Below the pieces are notes generated by a model. It was not told the origin of the DNA, searched no databases, and saw only the letters and a program-made list of their open reading frames with translations. A program made the translations under genes and the position numbers. Source: Labilibaculum sp. (GTDB lineage Bacteria > Bacteroidota > Bacteroidia > Bacteroidales > Marinifilaceae). From it: a stretch of DNA of 8,694 bases. Positions 1 to 5,582 of the stretch are shown piece after piece. Location: positions 1 to 8,694 of the forward strand of contig JADGFH010000219.1 in NCBI GenBank assembly GCA_016743925.1, read 5' to 3'. The stretch's first letter is position 1. Each line of letters starts with the position of its first letter.

Positions 1-1
1 A

Positions 2-667
2 GCAAACCTGGTGTTGTATGTAAAAGATACTGGCATAGGTATTTCTCCTAAAAATCATCAATTGATTTTTGAACGATTTTCACAGGAAGACAAAGAAGTA
101 TCTAAAAAAAGTGGCGGTTTAGGTCTTGGTCTAGCCATTTCCAAAGAAAACACTTCTCTTTTAGGCGGTCACATAAGCCTGGAATCTGAGAAAGATAAAG
201 GCTCTACTTTTTACATCACCATTCCTTACAAACCTGCCAATACCGTAAAAGATAATGTACCAAACGATAATGTAAGCTCAAATCAGACAGGCAACAACTA
301 CAATATTCTTATAGCAGAAGATGAAGAGGTAAACTACCTCTATCTGGAAGCCTTGTTAGAAGATAATTCGATAAATAACTTTACCGTAATTCATGCAAAA
401 AATGGACAAGAAGCCCTAGATATTTGCCTCAACAATAAAAACATCGATCTAATATTAATGGACATTAAAATGCCAATAATGAACGGGCACGAAGCTTCTA
501 AAAAAATCAAATCGAAAATGCCCGAACTTCCAATTATAGCCCAGACAGCTTATTCTACTGGATCGGAAAAAAAATTAGCGTTAGAAAGTGGTTGCGATGA
601 TTTTATGGCAAAACCAATTAAAAAGGACGAATTGTATACCATGATAACGCGTTATATAAACAAATAA
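2..667 (+). CDS. Hybrid sensor histidine kinase, C-terminal part (5' truncated)
   Basis: This is the C-terminal part of a hybrid two-component kinase; the frame is open to the window edge, so the GTG at 11 is not the true start. What remains of the HATPase domain shows the G1 box (DTGIG, residues 9-13), an F-box region (FERFSQ, 23-28) and the G2 box (GGLGLGLAIS, 38-47). A linker of about 25 residues leads to a full receiver domain (about 101-221). That domain has the acidic pair in AEDEE, the phospho-acceptor Asp in LMDIKMP (codon 461-463), the switch Thr in QTAY (545-547) and the conserved Lys in AKPIKK (611-613). All catalytic receiver residues are present, so intramolecular or phosphorelay transfer from an upstream His is expected. 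The sensor and dimerisation (HisKA) domains lie outside the window, so the signal is unknown. No helix-turn-helix follows the receiver. Confidence 0.93.
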   Translation, partial: ANLVLYVKDTGIGISPKNHQLIFERFSQEDKEVSKKSGGLGLGLAISKENTSLLGGHISLESEKDKGSTFYITIPYKPANTVKDNVPNDNVSSNQTGNNYNILIAEDEEVNYLYLEALLEDNSINNFTVIHAKNGQEALDICLNNKNIDLILMDIKMPIMNGHEASKKIKSKMPELPIIAQTAYSTGSEKKLALESGCDDFMAKPIKKDELYTMITRYINK

Positions 668-743
668 TAGCCAAATCATTTGTTCACAACAGAACGGATG
701 GCTAATTTCTAGCCTGACGGTGCTTTGTTTACTTAACAACACC
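668..743 (+). other. Overlapping inverted repeats after the kinase stop codon
   Basis: TAGCCA (668-673) can pair with TGGCTA (699-704). The same GGCTA (700-704) can instead pair with TAGCC (710-714) across a 5-nt loop. A further hairpin pairs GGTG (719-722) and TTGTT (725-729) with AACAA (735-739) and CACC (740-743), leaving a 2-nt bulge. None is followed by a T-tract on the plus strand, so none is a classical terminator. They may still mark the end of the kinase transcript. The role is inferred only from position. Confidence 0.3.
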
Positions 744-815
744 AAAACCAATTTCATTAATTCAAAACACCATCTCCCAAAAGTTCGGAATCGACCACCG
801 ACGGGTTAAACAATC

Positions 816-842
816 AAAAAGGGAAATATTGCTGTTTCCCTT
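816..842 (-). terminator. Intrinsic terminator of the 881-1618 minus-strand gene
   Basis: A perfect 8-bp stem (AAGGGAAA at 819-826, TTTCCCTT at 835-842) encloses an 8-nt loop. Read on the minus strand, the stem runs straight into a T-run (the A-run at 816-820 on the plus strand). It lies 38 bp past the stop codon of the minus-strand gene. Plus-strand transcripts would not meet a T-tract after the stem, so it appears to act on the minus strand only. Confidence 0.6.
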
Positions 843-880
843 CCCTAAAATCTAGTTATATGTAGTTAGTGTAATTATTT

Positions 881-1618
881 TTATTGCAATTCGGCGTGGT
901 TTTCAGTACTGCGCGTAGATCTTGTTTTATGAAGCACCTCGATTTTCTGAATGCTCTCATTTATATTTTTAATCATAGTAGTAATCGGCCCCTCCACCTC
1001 TAAACCCGACATAACCTCCAGGTATTTCAACATCTGCTCCAAATTCTCCATCAACTCCTTCCTGAGCATCTTGGTATCTGTATCACGAACCTCCTTAACC
1101 ATTCTACTATTGCGATTCTCAAGAGATAAATTAAGTGCATCCAACGCATTTTTTTGATTGTTAATATATGGATCTGCACCAATCAATTCTATGGCCGCTT
1201 TCACTTCTGGGATTCCATCACAATCGCTCAAAAACATTTTGGCCTTGGCATTTTGTTCCTGATAACTTTCAGTGTGTAAATTGTAGCCATGTATTTTGCT
1301 CAAATTAATCAGCACATTAGCAGCCTTACGCTTTTCTGCATCAGGATTAAGCGCTAAAGCTTTGCAAAAAAGCTTAAATGCCCGCCACGAATTATTAAAA
1401 AGCAAATCATTCCCCTCAACTTGTAAGGTTTCAGATACCGTGTTAAATTTATTCAGGTGATCTTCCAATTCTTTTAAGGACATTGCCACCAGCGTGTAAA
1501 ATCCCTCAACCTTTGAACCAATCCAATCGTAACTACTGGCAAAATGTAGCAATTCTGTTGTTAAGGATACCATTTCTGCGTTTCTAAACCGAGCTACGTT
1601 AAAACTGTTAATCTTCAT
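881..1618 (-). CDS. All-helical conserved hypothetical protein (DUF6261-like)
   Basis: This 245-residue protein has no signal peptide and no membrane segment, so it is predicted to be cytoplasmic. The N-terminus (MKINSFNVARFRNAEMVSLT) has the 'LRN-E' style opening I associate with the Bacteroidota DUF6261 group. That assignment is from memory and needs a profile search. The rest is rich in Leu, Glu, Lys and Asn and reads as successive amphipathic helices. The stretch at about residues 160-230 looks able to form a helical bundle or coiled coil. No catalytic motif is visible. The start is the ATG at 1618, preceded by A/T-rich DNA without a Shine-Dalgarno site. It is transcribed against its neighbours, with its own terminator and an unusual repeat array just upstream. 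Function is unknown. Confidence 0.85.
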   Translation of the reverse strand: MKINSFNVARFRNAEMVSLTTELLHFASSYDWIGSKVEGFYTLVAMSLKELEDHLNKFNTVSETLQVEGNDLLFNNSWRAFKLFCKALALNPDAEKRKAANVLINLSKIHGYNLHTESYQEQNAKAKMFLSDCDGIPEVKAAIELIGADPYINNQKNALDALNLSLENRNSRMVKEVRDTDTKMLRKELMENLEQMLKYLEVMSGLEVEGPITTMIKNINESIQKIEVLHKTRSTRSTENHAELQ

Positions 1619-1653
1619 TTTTCAAAATTTTAAATGTGCATAATTTGAGCTTA

Positions 1654-1686
1654 CATACTTAACAACGATAAAAACTTATTTTGCAA
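1654..1686 (-). promoter_or_regulatory. Possible Bacteroidota-type promoter for the DUF6261-like gene
   Basis: On the minus strand TTG (1684-1686) is followed after 22 nt by TAAGTATG (1654-1661). This resembles the Bacteroidota TTTG / TAnnTTTG pattern, with one mismatch in the -7 box and slightly long spacing. It would give a leader of roughly 30 nt before the ATG at 1618. Such A/T-rich matches arise often by chance. Confidence 0.22.
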
Positions 1687-2054
1687 TCCTTACTCCTTAT
1701 AATGAAGCCATTTTCGCCATATGGGAGAATCTCTCTACTCAAATTGATGCCCTTTTTGGCATAAAAAACAGAGTTCCTACTTGGCTCGATGGCTATATTA
1801 GATCAAAAAACAGAGCTTACAATTTGGTAAATGGTACCTTTCCCATAAAAAACAGTCCATCTTCTCAAGTATATGATCTCTCTTTTATGAGAAAGAAACC
1901 TATTACCCCAGTAGATGAATCCTTTTTTATAAAAAAACATGTTTCTACCGCAGTAGATGAACCCACTTTGCATACTAAATAAGCCTCTACTAGAATTGAA
2001 AGTATGAATGGCATTGTTGAAAGATTCTCTTCTTGCGGTTTTCAAGCTGTCGAG
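1668..2054. repeat. Degenerate tandem array of 42-bp units
   Basis: About nine units with a strict 42-bp period can be laid out: 1677-1718, 1719-1760, 1761-1802, 1803-1844, 1845-1886, 1887-1928, 1929-1970, 1971-2012 and 2013-2054. The central five are most alike; the outer ones are eroded. A typical unit starts ATAAAAAACA (1-10), has TTCTAC at 15-20, AGTAGATGA at 24-32 and a T-run at 37-42. TCTAC/GTAGA can pair within the best-kept unit (1929-1970), and the T-run/A-run junction at 1923-1936 is palindromic. Because 42 is a multiple of three, both strands carry a 14-residue periodic reading frame. On the minus strand the period shows as GFIYxG..., interrupted by TGA at 1803-1805. On the plus strand it shows as IKNR..., interrupted by TAA at 1980-1982. 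Neither frame has a convincing start codon. I read this as a decayed repeat array rather than a gene. Confidence 0.75.
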
Positions 2055-2178
2055 ATTACAAATACCTCTTCAGTTTGAAACAACAAGTTACCCTTCCTCA
2101 CCAAGCATTCTTCACAAAATTTGTATTGATTGCACTGCCCCGGCCAGGAACAAGTATTTAACAAAAACATACTGAAGC

Positions 2179-2229
2179 TAAAAAATAATTATTGAACAAA
2201 AAAATTCCAAAGCACATAATTATTTTTTA
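2179..2229. repeat. 14-bp AT-only perfect inverted repeat
   Basis: TAAAAAATAATTAT (2179-2192) is matched exactly by its reverse complement at 2216-2229, across a 23-nt spacer. With no G or C in the arms it would form a weak RNA hairpin, but it could extrude or bind protein as DNA. In such A/T-rich sequence a shorter match would be unremarkable; 14 exact base pairs is longer than I would expect. Confidence 0.5.
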
Positions 2230-2290
2230 ACTATTCATTTATTATGATGTTTTCACTATGAATCCATAGTAAATATACGCTCTTGCGGAT

Positions 2291-2321
2291 TTTGAAAAAA
2301 AATGACTTACACCTAATTTTA
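2291..2321 (+). promoter_or_regulatory. Possible plus-strand promoter (TTTG-N19-TAATTTTA)
   Basis: TTTG (2291-2294) is followed after exactly 19 nt by TAATTTTA (2314-2321). This matches the Bacteroidota -33/-7 consensus TTTG / TAnnTTTG in spacing and in all but the last base. The next gene starts about 340 bp further on, so this would drive a long leader or a non-coding RNA ending near 2615. Confidence 0.25.
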
Positions 2322-2575
2322 TTGGTTAAATATTAATTTATAGACTTAAAAGATATATCCTTATTCAAATCATACTAAACACTTTTTATAAAACTGATTA
2401 ACAAGTATCTTCAATAAAAAAAAGACACGCAAACCTAGTTCCCCATCTATAAATTATTCGGATAATTATGCATTTATTTTAATTTGATATCAATAAGAAT
2501 TAAAGCATTTTTCGCCCCCAAAATAAATACACATTCCCATTTTATGATTATATTCGATGACTAATCAATAAAACC

Positions 2576-2616
2576 AACACCTTTTATTCTACAAAAGAGT
2601 TTAAGGTGTTTTATTT
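2576..2616. terminator. Terminator-like hairpin in the intergenic region
   Basis: AACACCTT (2576-2583) pairs perfectly with AAGGTGTT (2603-2610) around a 19-nt loop. On the plus strand it is followed by TTATTT, and on the minus strand by GGTTTTATTG, so it could stop transcripts from either side. No gene ends nearby on either strand, which is why a non-coding transcript is worth considering. The long loop weakens the call. Confidence 0.4.
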
Positions 2617-2668
2617 AGAAGGCTATTGAACCCACATTATAAGCATTAACAATACTAAACTGAAAATT

Positions 2669-2878
2669 ATGAGTAAAAAACAGATTGACAAATTGATGAA
2701 TAGCTTATTGCTTATTTCTTGCACTCTAATTTTGCTTGGCGCTTTTTTTAAACTTCAGCACTACCCAAACGGACAGTTAATGCTTTCGACTGGCATCTGG
2801 TCAAGTCTTGTATTAGGTGCTATTGAGCTTATCCGCCTAAAAAAGATGATAAAAACATTAGAAAAAGAAGCTTCATAA
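2669..2878 (+). CDS. Small two-TM membrane protein with GldL-type signature
   Basis: This 69-residue protein has two hydrophobic segments (about 11-27 and 35-55) joined by a turn that carries GAFFKLQHYPNG (24-35). This GAxFKLxHxPxG turn is the hallmark of the N-terminal membrane part of GldL, the inner-membrane subunit of the Bacteroidota gliding and type IX secretion motor. It also occurs in many short unlinked proteins. The charged tail (LKKMIKTLEKEAS) is probably cytoplasmic and far too short to be the periplasmic domain of real GldL. There is no gldK, gldM or gldN next to it, so I do not call it gldL. The start is the ATG at 2669 after an A-rich leader. It is followed by a 92-bp gap before the lipoprotein gene. 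The function of such short homologues is unknown to me. Confidence 0.8.
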   Translation: MSKKQIDKLMNSLLLISCTLILLGAFFKLQHYPNGQLMLSTGIWSSLVLGAIELIRLKKMIKTLEKEAS

Positions 2879-2912
2879 TCTAATTAGACGAATTATCACA
2901 GGTGTTAATTCC

Positions 2913-2922
2913 GATAGCTATC
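2913..2922. repeat. Perfect palindrome GATAGCTATC
   Basis: A 10-bp perfect palindrome lies in the gap before the lipoprotein gene, in the context TTCCGATAGCTATCAAG. Similar CCGATAGCTATCGG-type sequences are, from memory, common in intergenic DNA of marine Bacteroidota. It may be a relic of such a repeat or an operator; its position 49 bp before the ATG would fit either. Confidence 0.3.
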
Positions 2923-2970
2923 AAGAGCACACGAACCTTCGCAAAACCTTTTAGCATTAATACTAAATAA

Positions 2971-4101
2971 ATGAAACATACAACATATATTATATTCCTT
3001 TTTGTGGTTTTATTGAGTTGTAACAATAAACCAAAAGGAGAAATAAAAATAACTGAATTGCAAGGAGAACAAACAGCCGATTCAATTATTAAATACGATA
3101 CAGTAATGTTCAATTTTGAGCCTGATGTTCGTTTGTTTACCACAATGTCTTTTGCTAACATCTCAGGCTACGACAGTGAAAATACAACAATGACAAAAGA
3201 GCGATTAGAGATAAGAAGTTATCTTGATTCCGTTTTGACTTCTGATTTCAAAGAGAAAATATCTGGATTAAGTAAAAAGGAGCTATTTGCATCGTTTGGT
3301 TCGAAAGCATTTAGTTTAACCTATCCGCCAACATTCACTTGGTTAGCAGATTCTCTTAGCCTGACCAATACCCCTCGAAAAGATGAAAATTATGCTGCCT
3401 TACTAACTGAATTCTATACTCTTGCCAAGATATCTGATTTATGGAAAAAATATGAAGAAAAGTTTAGAGCAGAAAACTACGCTTATATTCCATATTCAAC
3501 AAAAGGAATCGAAGATATAATTGATTTTTGTCGTGTTAAAAAGGATTACTTCGCCAATAAACAATTTGTCTTTAACATTTGTCCTATAATGCAAAACCAG
3601 TCAGGGTTTACCTGCTACTCAAAAACTAAGGTTTTTATTGTTGTCTCGCCAAGAGAAAGTGAACCAAGTCCTAAAGTTTTTTATCATGAAGTCTTGCATC
3701 ATATAATCAATCCATTAGTAGACGATAACTCTGACAAATTGATAGCAATTAGAGCTATTGGTAGAGTTGGGTTCAATGTTCGCATGAAAGAAATGCGTGG
3801 TTGCTACCTCGGTATTAGTGGTCTTTTTAGCGAATGTATGGTGCGTGCCATTGACTACATTCTACAGGAAGACTATTTCAAGTGGAGTAAAGAAACGGTT
3901 CAAAAAAAGATTGACAAGCAATACCATTCTGGTTTAACACTGATACCATATTTTTATGAAAAACTAACAGAATATAAAGAAACGTCGATGACCTTGGAAG
4001 CGTATTTACCAATAATTATTCAAGGAATTGATGTGGAGCGTGAAAAATTAAGATGGAATAATTTCCAAAAGAATGAGCGTTCTATTGCTCATAAAAACTA
4101 A
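2971..4101 (+). CDS. Lipoprotein with HExxH metallopeptidase motif (DUF4932-like)
   Basis: This 376-residue protein begins with a type II signal peptide: hydrophobic residues 6-15, then the lipobox LLSC with Cys17 as the predicted lipidation site. It is followed by NNKP, so it is probably tethered to the cell envelope. The active-site-like motif is HEVLHH at 239-244 (His239, Glu240, His243) inside a helix that follows a beta strand (VFIVVSP, 221-227). SECMVRAI at 287-294 offers Glu288 as a third zinc ligand, giving a gluzincin-like HExxH...E arrangement. The HExxH...NPL and ExxxRA context recalls the Bacteroidota DUF4932 family, but I could not test this. A peptidase activity is inferred and the substrate is unknown. 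It ends 14 bp before the first REP-like repeat. Lgt, encoded at 7195-8046, would lipidate Cys17. Confidence 0.85.
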   Translation: MKHTTYIIFLFVVLLSCNNKPKGEIKITELQGEQTADSIIKYDTVMFNFEPDVRLFTTMSFANISGYDSENTTMTKERLEIRSYLDSVLTSDFKEKISGLSKKELFASFGSKAFSLTYPPTFTWLADSLSLTNTPRKDENYAALLTEFYTLAKISDLWKKYEEKFRAENYAYIPYSTKGIEDIIDFCRVKKDYFANKQFVFNICPIMQNQSGFTCYSKTKVFIVVSPRESEPSPKVFYHEVLHHIINPLVDDNSDKLIAIRAIGRVGFNVRMKEMRGCYLGISGLFSECMVRAIDYILQEDYFKWSKETVQKKIDKQYHSGLTLIPYFYEKLTEYKETSMTLEAYLPIIIQGIDVEREKLRWNNFQKNERSIAHKN

Positions 4102-4115
4102 ATGATTACGGGCGG

Positions 4116-4196
4116 TGATCCCCCCTACCAAACGAGTCCTCTCGTGTGGCTTTAAAATCAGGAACGAGATAGAATCACGCACCAGCTGAGGCTGGT
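4116..4196 (+). repeat. Structured REP-like repeat, copy A
   Basis: The 71 bp at 4116-4186 match 4930-5000 at very roughly three-quarters identity by eye. The best-kept blocks are CTCGTGTG, AGGAACG, GATAGAATC and CGCACCAGC. Within the copy, ACGAG/CTCGT (4132-4136 and 4141-4145) forms a hairpin around a 4-nt loop. CGAGAT/ATCACG (4165-4170, 4174-4179) forms another with one mismatch. ACCAGC (4181-4186) pairs with GCTGGT (4191-4196). The copy lies between the lipoprotein stop and the ATG at 4216, and ends 29 bp before that ATG. It is markedly richer in G/C than the surrounding genes. Confidence 0.75.
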
Positions 4197-4215
4197 AAAT
4201 ATAAAAAATAACACT

Positions 4216-4389
4216 ATGAAGAATGAAATAATTGCATGGTTTATAATATCATGTATTTTAATAGCACCAATTCTTGTTAATCACCCAATAAATGAAATTT
4301 CTCTTAAAAGTTTCAGCGCAATATATGGAGTAATAGGCTACATTCTAGTGAAAAAGGTGGTTGATGCTTATTTTGCAAACAAGAGATAA
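4216..4389 (+). CDS. 57-residue membrane protein
   Basis: The ATG at 4216 opens a 57-codon frame ending in TAA at 4387-4389. Two hydrophobic segments are visible: IIAWFIISCILIAPILV (5-21) and an amphipathic-to-hydrophobic stretch SAIYGVIGYILVKKVV (34-49). A basic tail (YFANKR) follows. I recognise no family. It sits 29 bp after repeat copy A and 30 bp before the broken gene at 4420, with which it would share a transcript. Support comes from its intact frame, sensible membrane topology and placement directly after the repeat, as for the RDD gene after copy B. It could still be non-coding by chance, given its size. Confidence 0.6.
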   Translation: MKNEIIAWFIISCILIAPILVNHPINEISLKSFSAIYGVIGYILVKKVVDAYFANKR

Positions 4390-4419
4390 ATCCAACCACA
4401 TCCAAACGAAACCTTAGAA

Positions 4420-4902
4420 ATGGAAAATAAATTGACATATAAAGACTCAAAATTTGAAATTGATGACAAACAGATCTAATTTAAAAATGGACTATTTGTA
4501 ATCTTTGCAATAATTTTCAGTTCATTATTCACTTTTAATTTGTTGCACTCCAAAGGGAATCTGTTAACTGTGATATCATCAATTACAGGATTAATAATGG
4601 CATTTTTAATTATTAGAATGTTTATTGGATTTTATTTTAAAAACACAATTAAACTTTCTGATATTGAATATGTAAAAGCACAGATATGGGATAAAAGCGT
4701 CGACAAGGAGCGAAATTTCTGGGGAACTGGTAAATATAAATATCATTTCCCAACCGGACTAAATAAAAACACAAAGCCAAAAGTGATATTTGTGCATATT
4801 AAAGAAAGAAAAGCTGCAGTGGGTTTTACTCCTGAAAATTATGAGAATACAATATCTGTATTAAAAAATAGAGGTATTAAAGTTGTAGAGGAAATTACCT
4901 GA
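4420..4902 (+). pseudogene. Two-TM membrane protein gene interrupted by an in-frame TAA
   Basis: From the ATG at 4420 the frame reads MENKLTYKDSKFEIDDKQI and meets TAA at 4477-4479 (codon 20). It is then open for a further 140 codons to the stop at 4902. The protein features continue across the stop. The first membrane helix (about codons 24-42, GLFVIFAIIFSSLF) lies between the stop and the next usable TTG (4537/4540). A second helix follows at codons 49-73. The C-terminal soluble part (about 77-160) has beta-rich character and ends with ERKAAVGFTPENYENTISVL, reminiscent of small bacterial PH-like/YcxB-type domains; this is a weak impression. A single base change making TAA explains it best. 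A 121-codon product started at TTG would lack the first helix. A sequencing error or readthrough are alternatives. Confidence 0.75.
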
Positions 4903-4913
4903 ATTTTATGTCC

Positions 4914-5002
4914 CTGCTGGTACGAGATTTTATCCGCCGCTACCGCAAGAGTCCCCTCGTGTGATTTCAAAGTAGGAACGCGATAGAATCGCGCACCAGC
5001 AG
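4914..5002 (+). repeat. Structured REP-like repeat, copy B
   Basis: This is the fuller copy of the element. An outer 8-bp perfect inverted repeat, CTGCTGGT (4914-4921) and ACCAGCAG (4995-5002), closes it. Inside, ACGAG (4922-4926) can pair with CTCGT (4956-4960). CGCGAT/ATCGCG (4979-4984, 4988-4993) forms a 6-bp stem with a 3-nt loop, preceded by GTAG (4972-4975). A GTAG tetranucleotide next to a hairpin is typical of REP elements mobilised by Y1 (RAYT) transposases, so REP-like is my best label. No transposase is in the window. Copy B lies 11 bp after the broken gene and ends 28 bp before the ATG of the RDD gene (30 bp from the shared ACCAGC end). Confidence 0.75.
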
Positions 5003-5030
5003 TGTTAGGCTATAATTATAAAACCAATAC

Positions 5031-5486
5031 ATGGAATCGAAATTAGAATTAAAAACAAAAGCAAACCTAGGAAAGAGAATGTCAGCCGGTTTAATTGACT
5101 ATGGAATGACATCTATTTTTAACGTTGGAATGTTTTACTTTTATGGAGAATCTATAGAGGGAGGATACACCTTAACTGGGTATCCTTTTTTGATTGTTAT
5201 TTTATTCTGGGCTTTCATTACAATAGGAATAGAACAATTTTTTGGTGTAACGCTTGGTAACTACATGTCAGATTTAAAAGCTATTTCTACGAATAACTAT
5301 AATGAAAGTAGAATCAGTTTAGGTCAATCAGTAAAAAGACACTTGGTTGCGATAATTGACTTTTCATTTTTTGGCCTTATAGGTATTCTTTTAATTAAGA
5401 ACACAGAACTTAATCAAAGATTAGGAGATATTTGGGCAAAAACGGTTGTAATTGACACGACTGATAATGAACAAGGCATCCGGTAA
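5031..5486 (+). CDS. RDD family membrane protein
   Basis: This 151-residue protein has three predicted membrane helices (about 16-38, 51-71 and 105-122). The family pattern is clear: Arg16 and Asp23 at the first helix (KRMSAGLIDYG), TLGNYMSDLKAIS after the second helix (74-86), and the C-terminal NQRLGDIWAKTVVID (128-142), which holds the conserved Asp133. RDD proteins are small inner-membrane proteins of mostly unknown function. Some have been linked to Na+/Li+ or osmotic tolerance or to transport. The length is typical. The ATG at 5031 is the first in-frame start after repeat copy B. The gap of 96 bp to the next gene contains no obvious terminator, so it may or may not share a transcript with the genes downstream. 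Confidence 0.88.
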   Translation: MESKLELKTKANLGKRMSAGLIDYGMTSIFNVGMFYFYGESIEGGYTLTGYPFLIVILFWAFITIGIEQFFGVTLGNYMSDLKAISTNNYNESRISLGQSVKRHLVAIIDFSFFGLIGILLIKNTELNQRLGDIWAKTVVIDTTDNEQGIR

Positions 5487-5582
5487 ACAATTGGCAACAC
5501 TTTCCTATAACATTAGTCGGTAGTCGTAAAAAGCAAAGAAATCAACACACATAATCGAAACTTCAATAATAAACCAAACACT

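Larger units (their letters stand above)
2055..2668. other. A/T-rich intergenic region without a supported gene
   Basis: I see no convincing reading frame on either strand in this 614-bp stretch. It holds a G/C-rich imperfect palindrome at 2135-2147 (CTGCCCCGGCCAG), an AT-only 14-bp inverted repeat at 2179-2229, a promoter-like pair at 2291-2321, a small hairpin at about 2449-2464 (AATTAT / ATAATT around TCGG), and a terminator-like hairpin at 2576-2610. Their arrangement would allow a non-coding transcript of about 290 nt, but this is inference. Confidence 0.6.

Noticed and set aside
951..1157. 68-codon plus-strand frame
   Set aside because: It lies antisense inside the well-supported 881-1618 gene and shows only the hydrophobic composition expected from the complement of a helical protein.
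1803..2045. 80-residue minus-strand reading frame in the repeat array
   Set aside because: It depends on a TTG start, has no ribosome-binding context, and its period simply mirrors the 42-bp DNA repeat; the periodic reading continues past its stop codon. Treated as part of the array.
1668..2054. CRISPR array
   Set aside because: Units abut with no unique spacers, they diverge strongly, and no cas genes are near.
2669..2878. Calling this gene gldL
   Set aside because: It lacks the large periplasmic part of GldL and the gldKLMN context; only the hairpin signature is shared.
2921..2935. Third copy of the REP-like repeat upstream of the lipoprotein gene
   Set aside because: Only the short block CACACGA is shared, in the opposite sense, with no flanking similarity or matching hairpin.
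2880..3161. 93-codon minus-strand frame
   Set aside because: It overlaps the signal peptide and first part of the lipoprotein gene in antisense, with no recognisable domain.
4903..5010. Integron attC site
   Set aside because: Only the right-hand GTTAGGC core fits; I find no complementary RYYYAAC core upstream and no integrase, so it is kept as a hypothesis inside the repeat finding, not as a feature.
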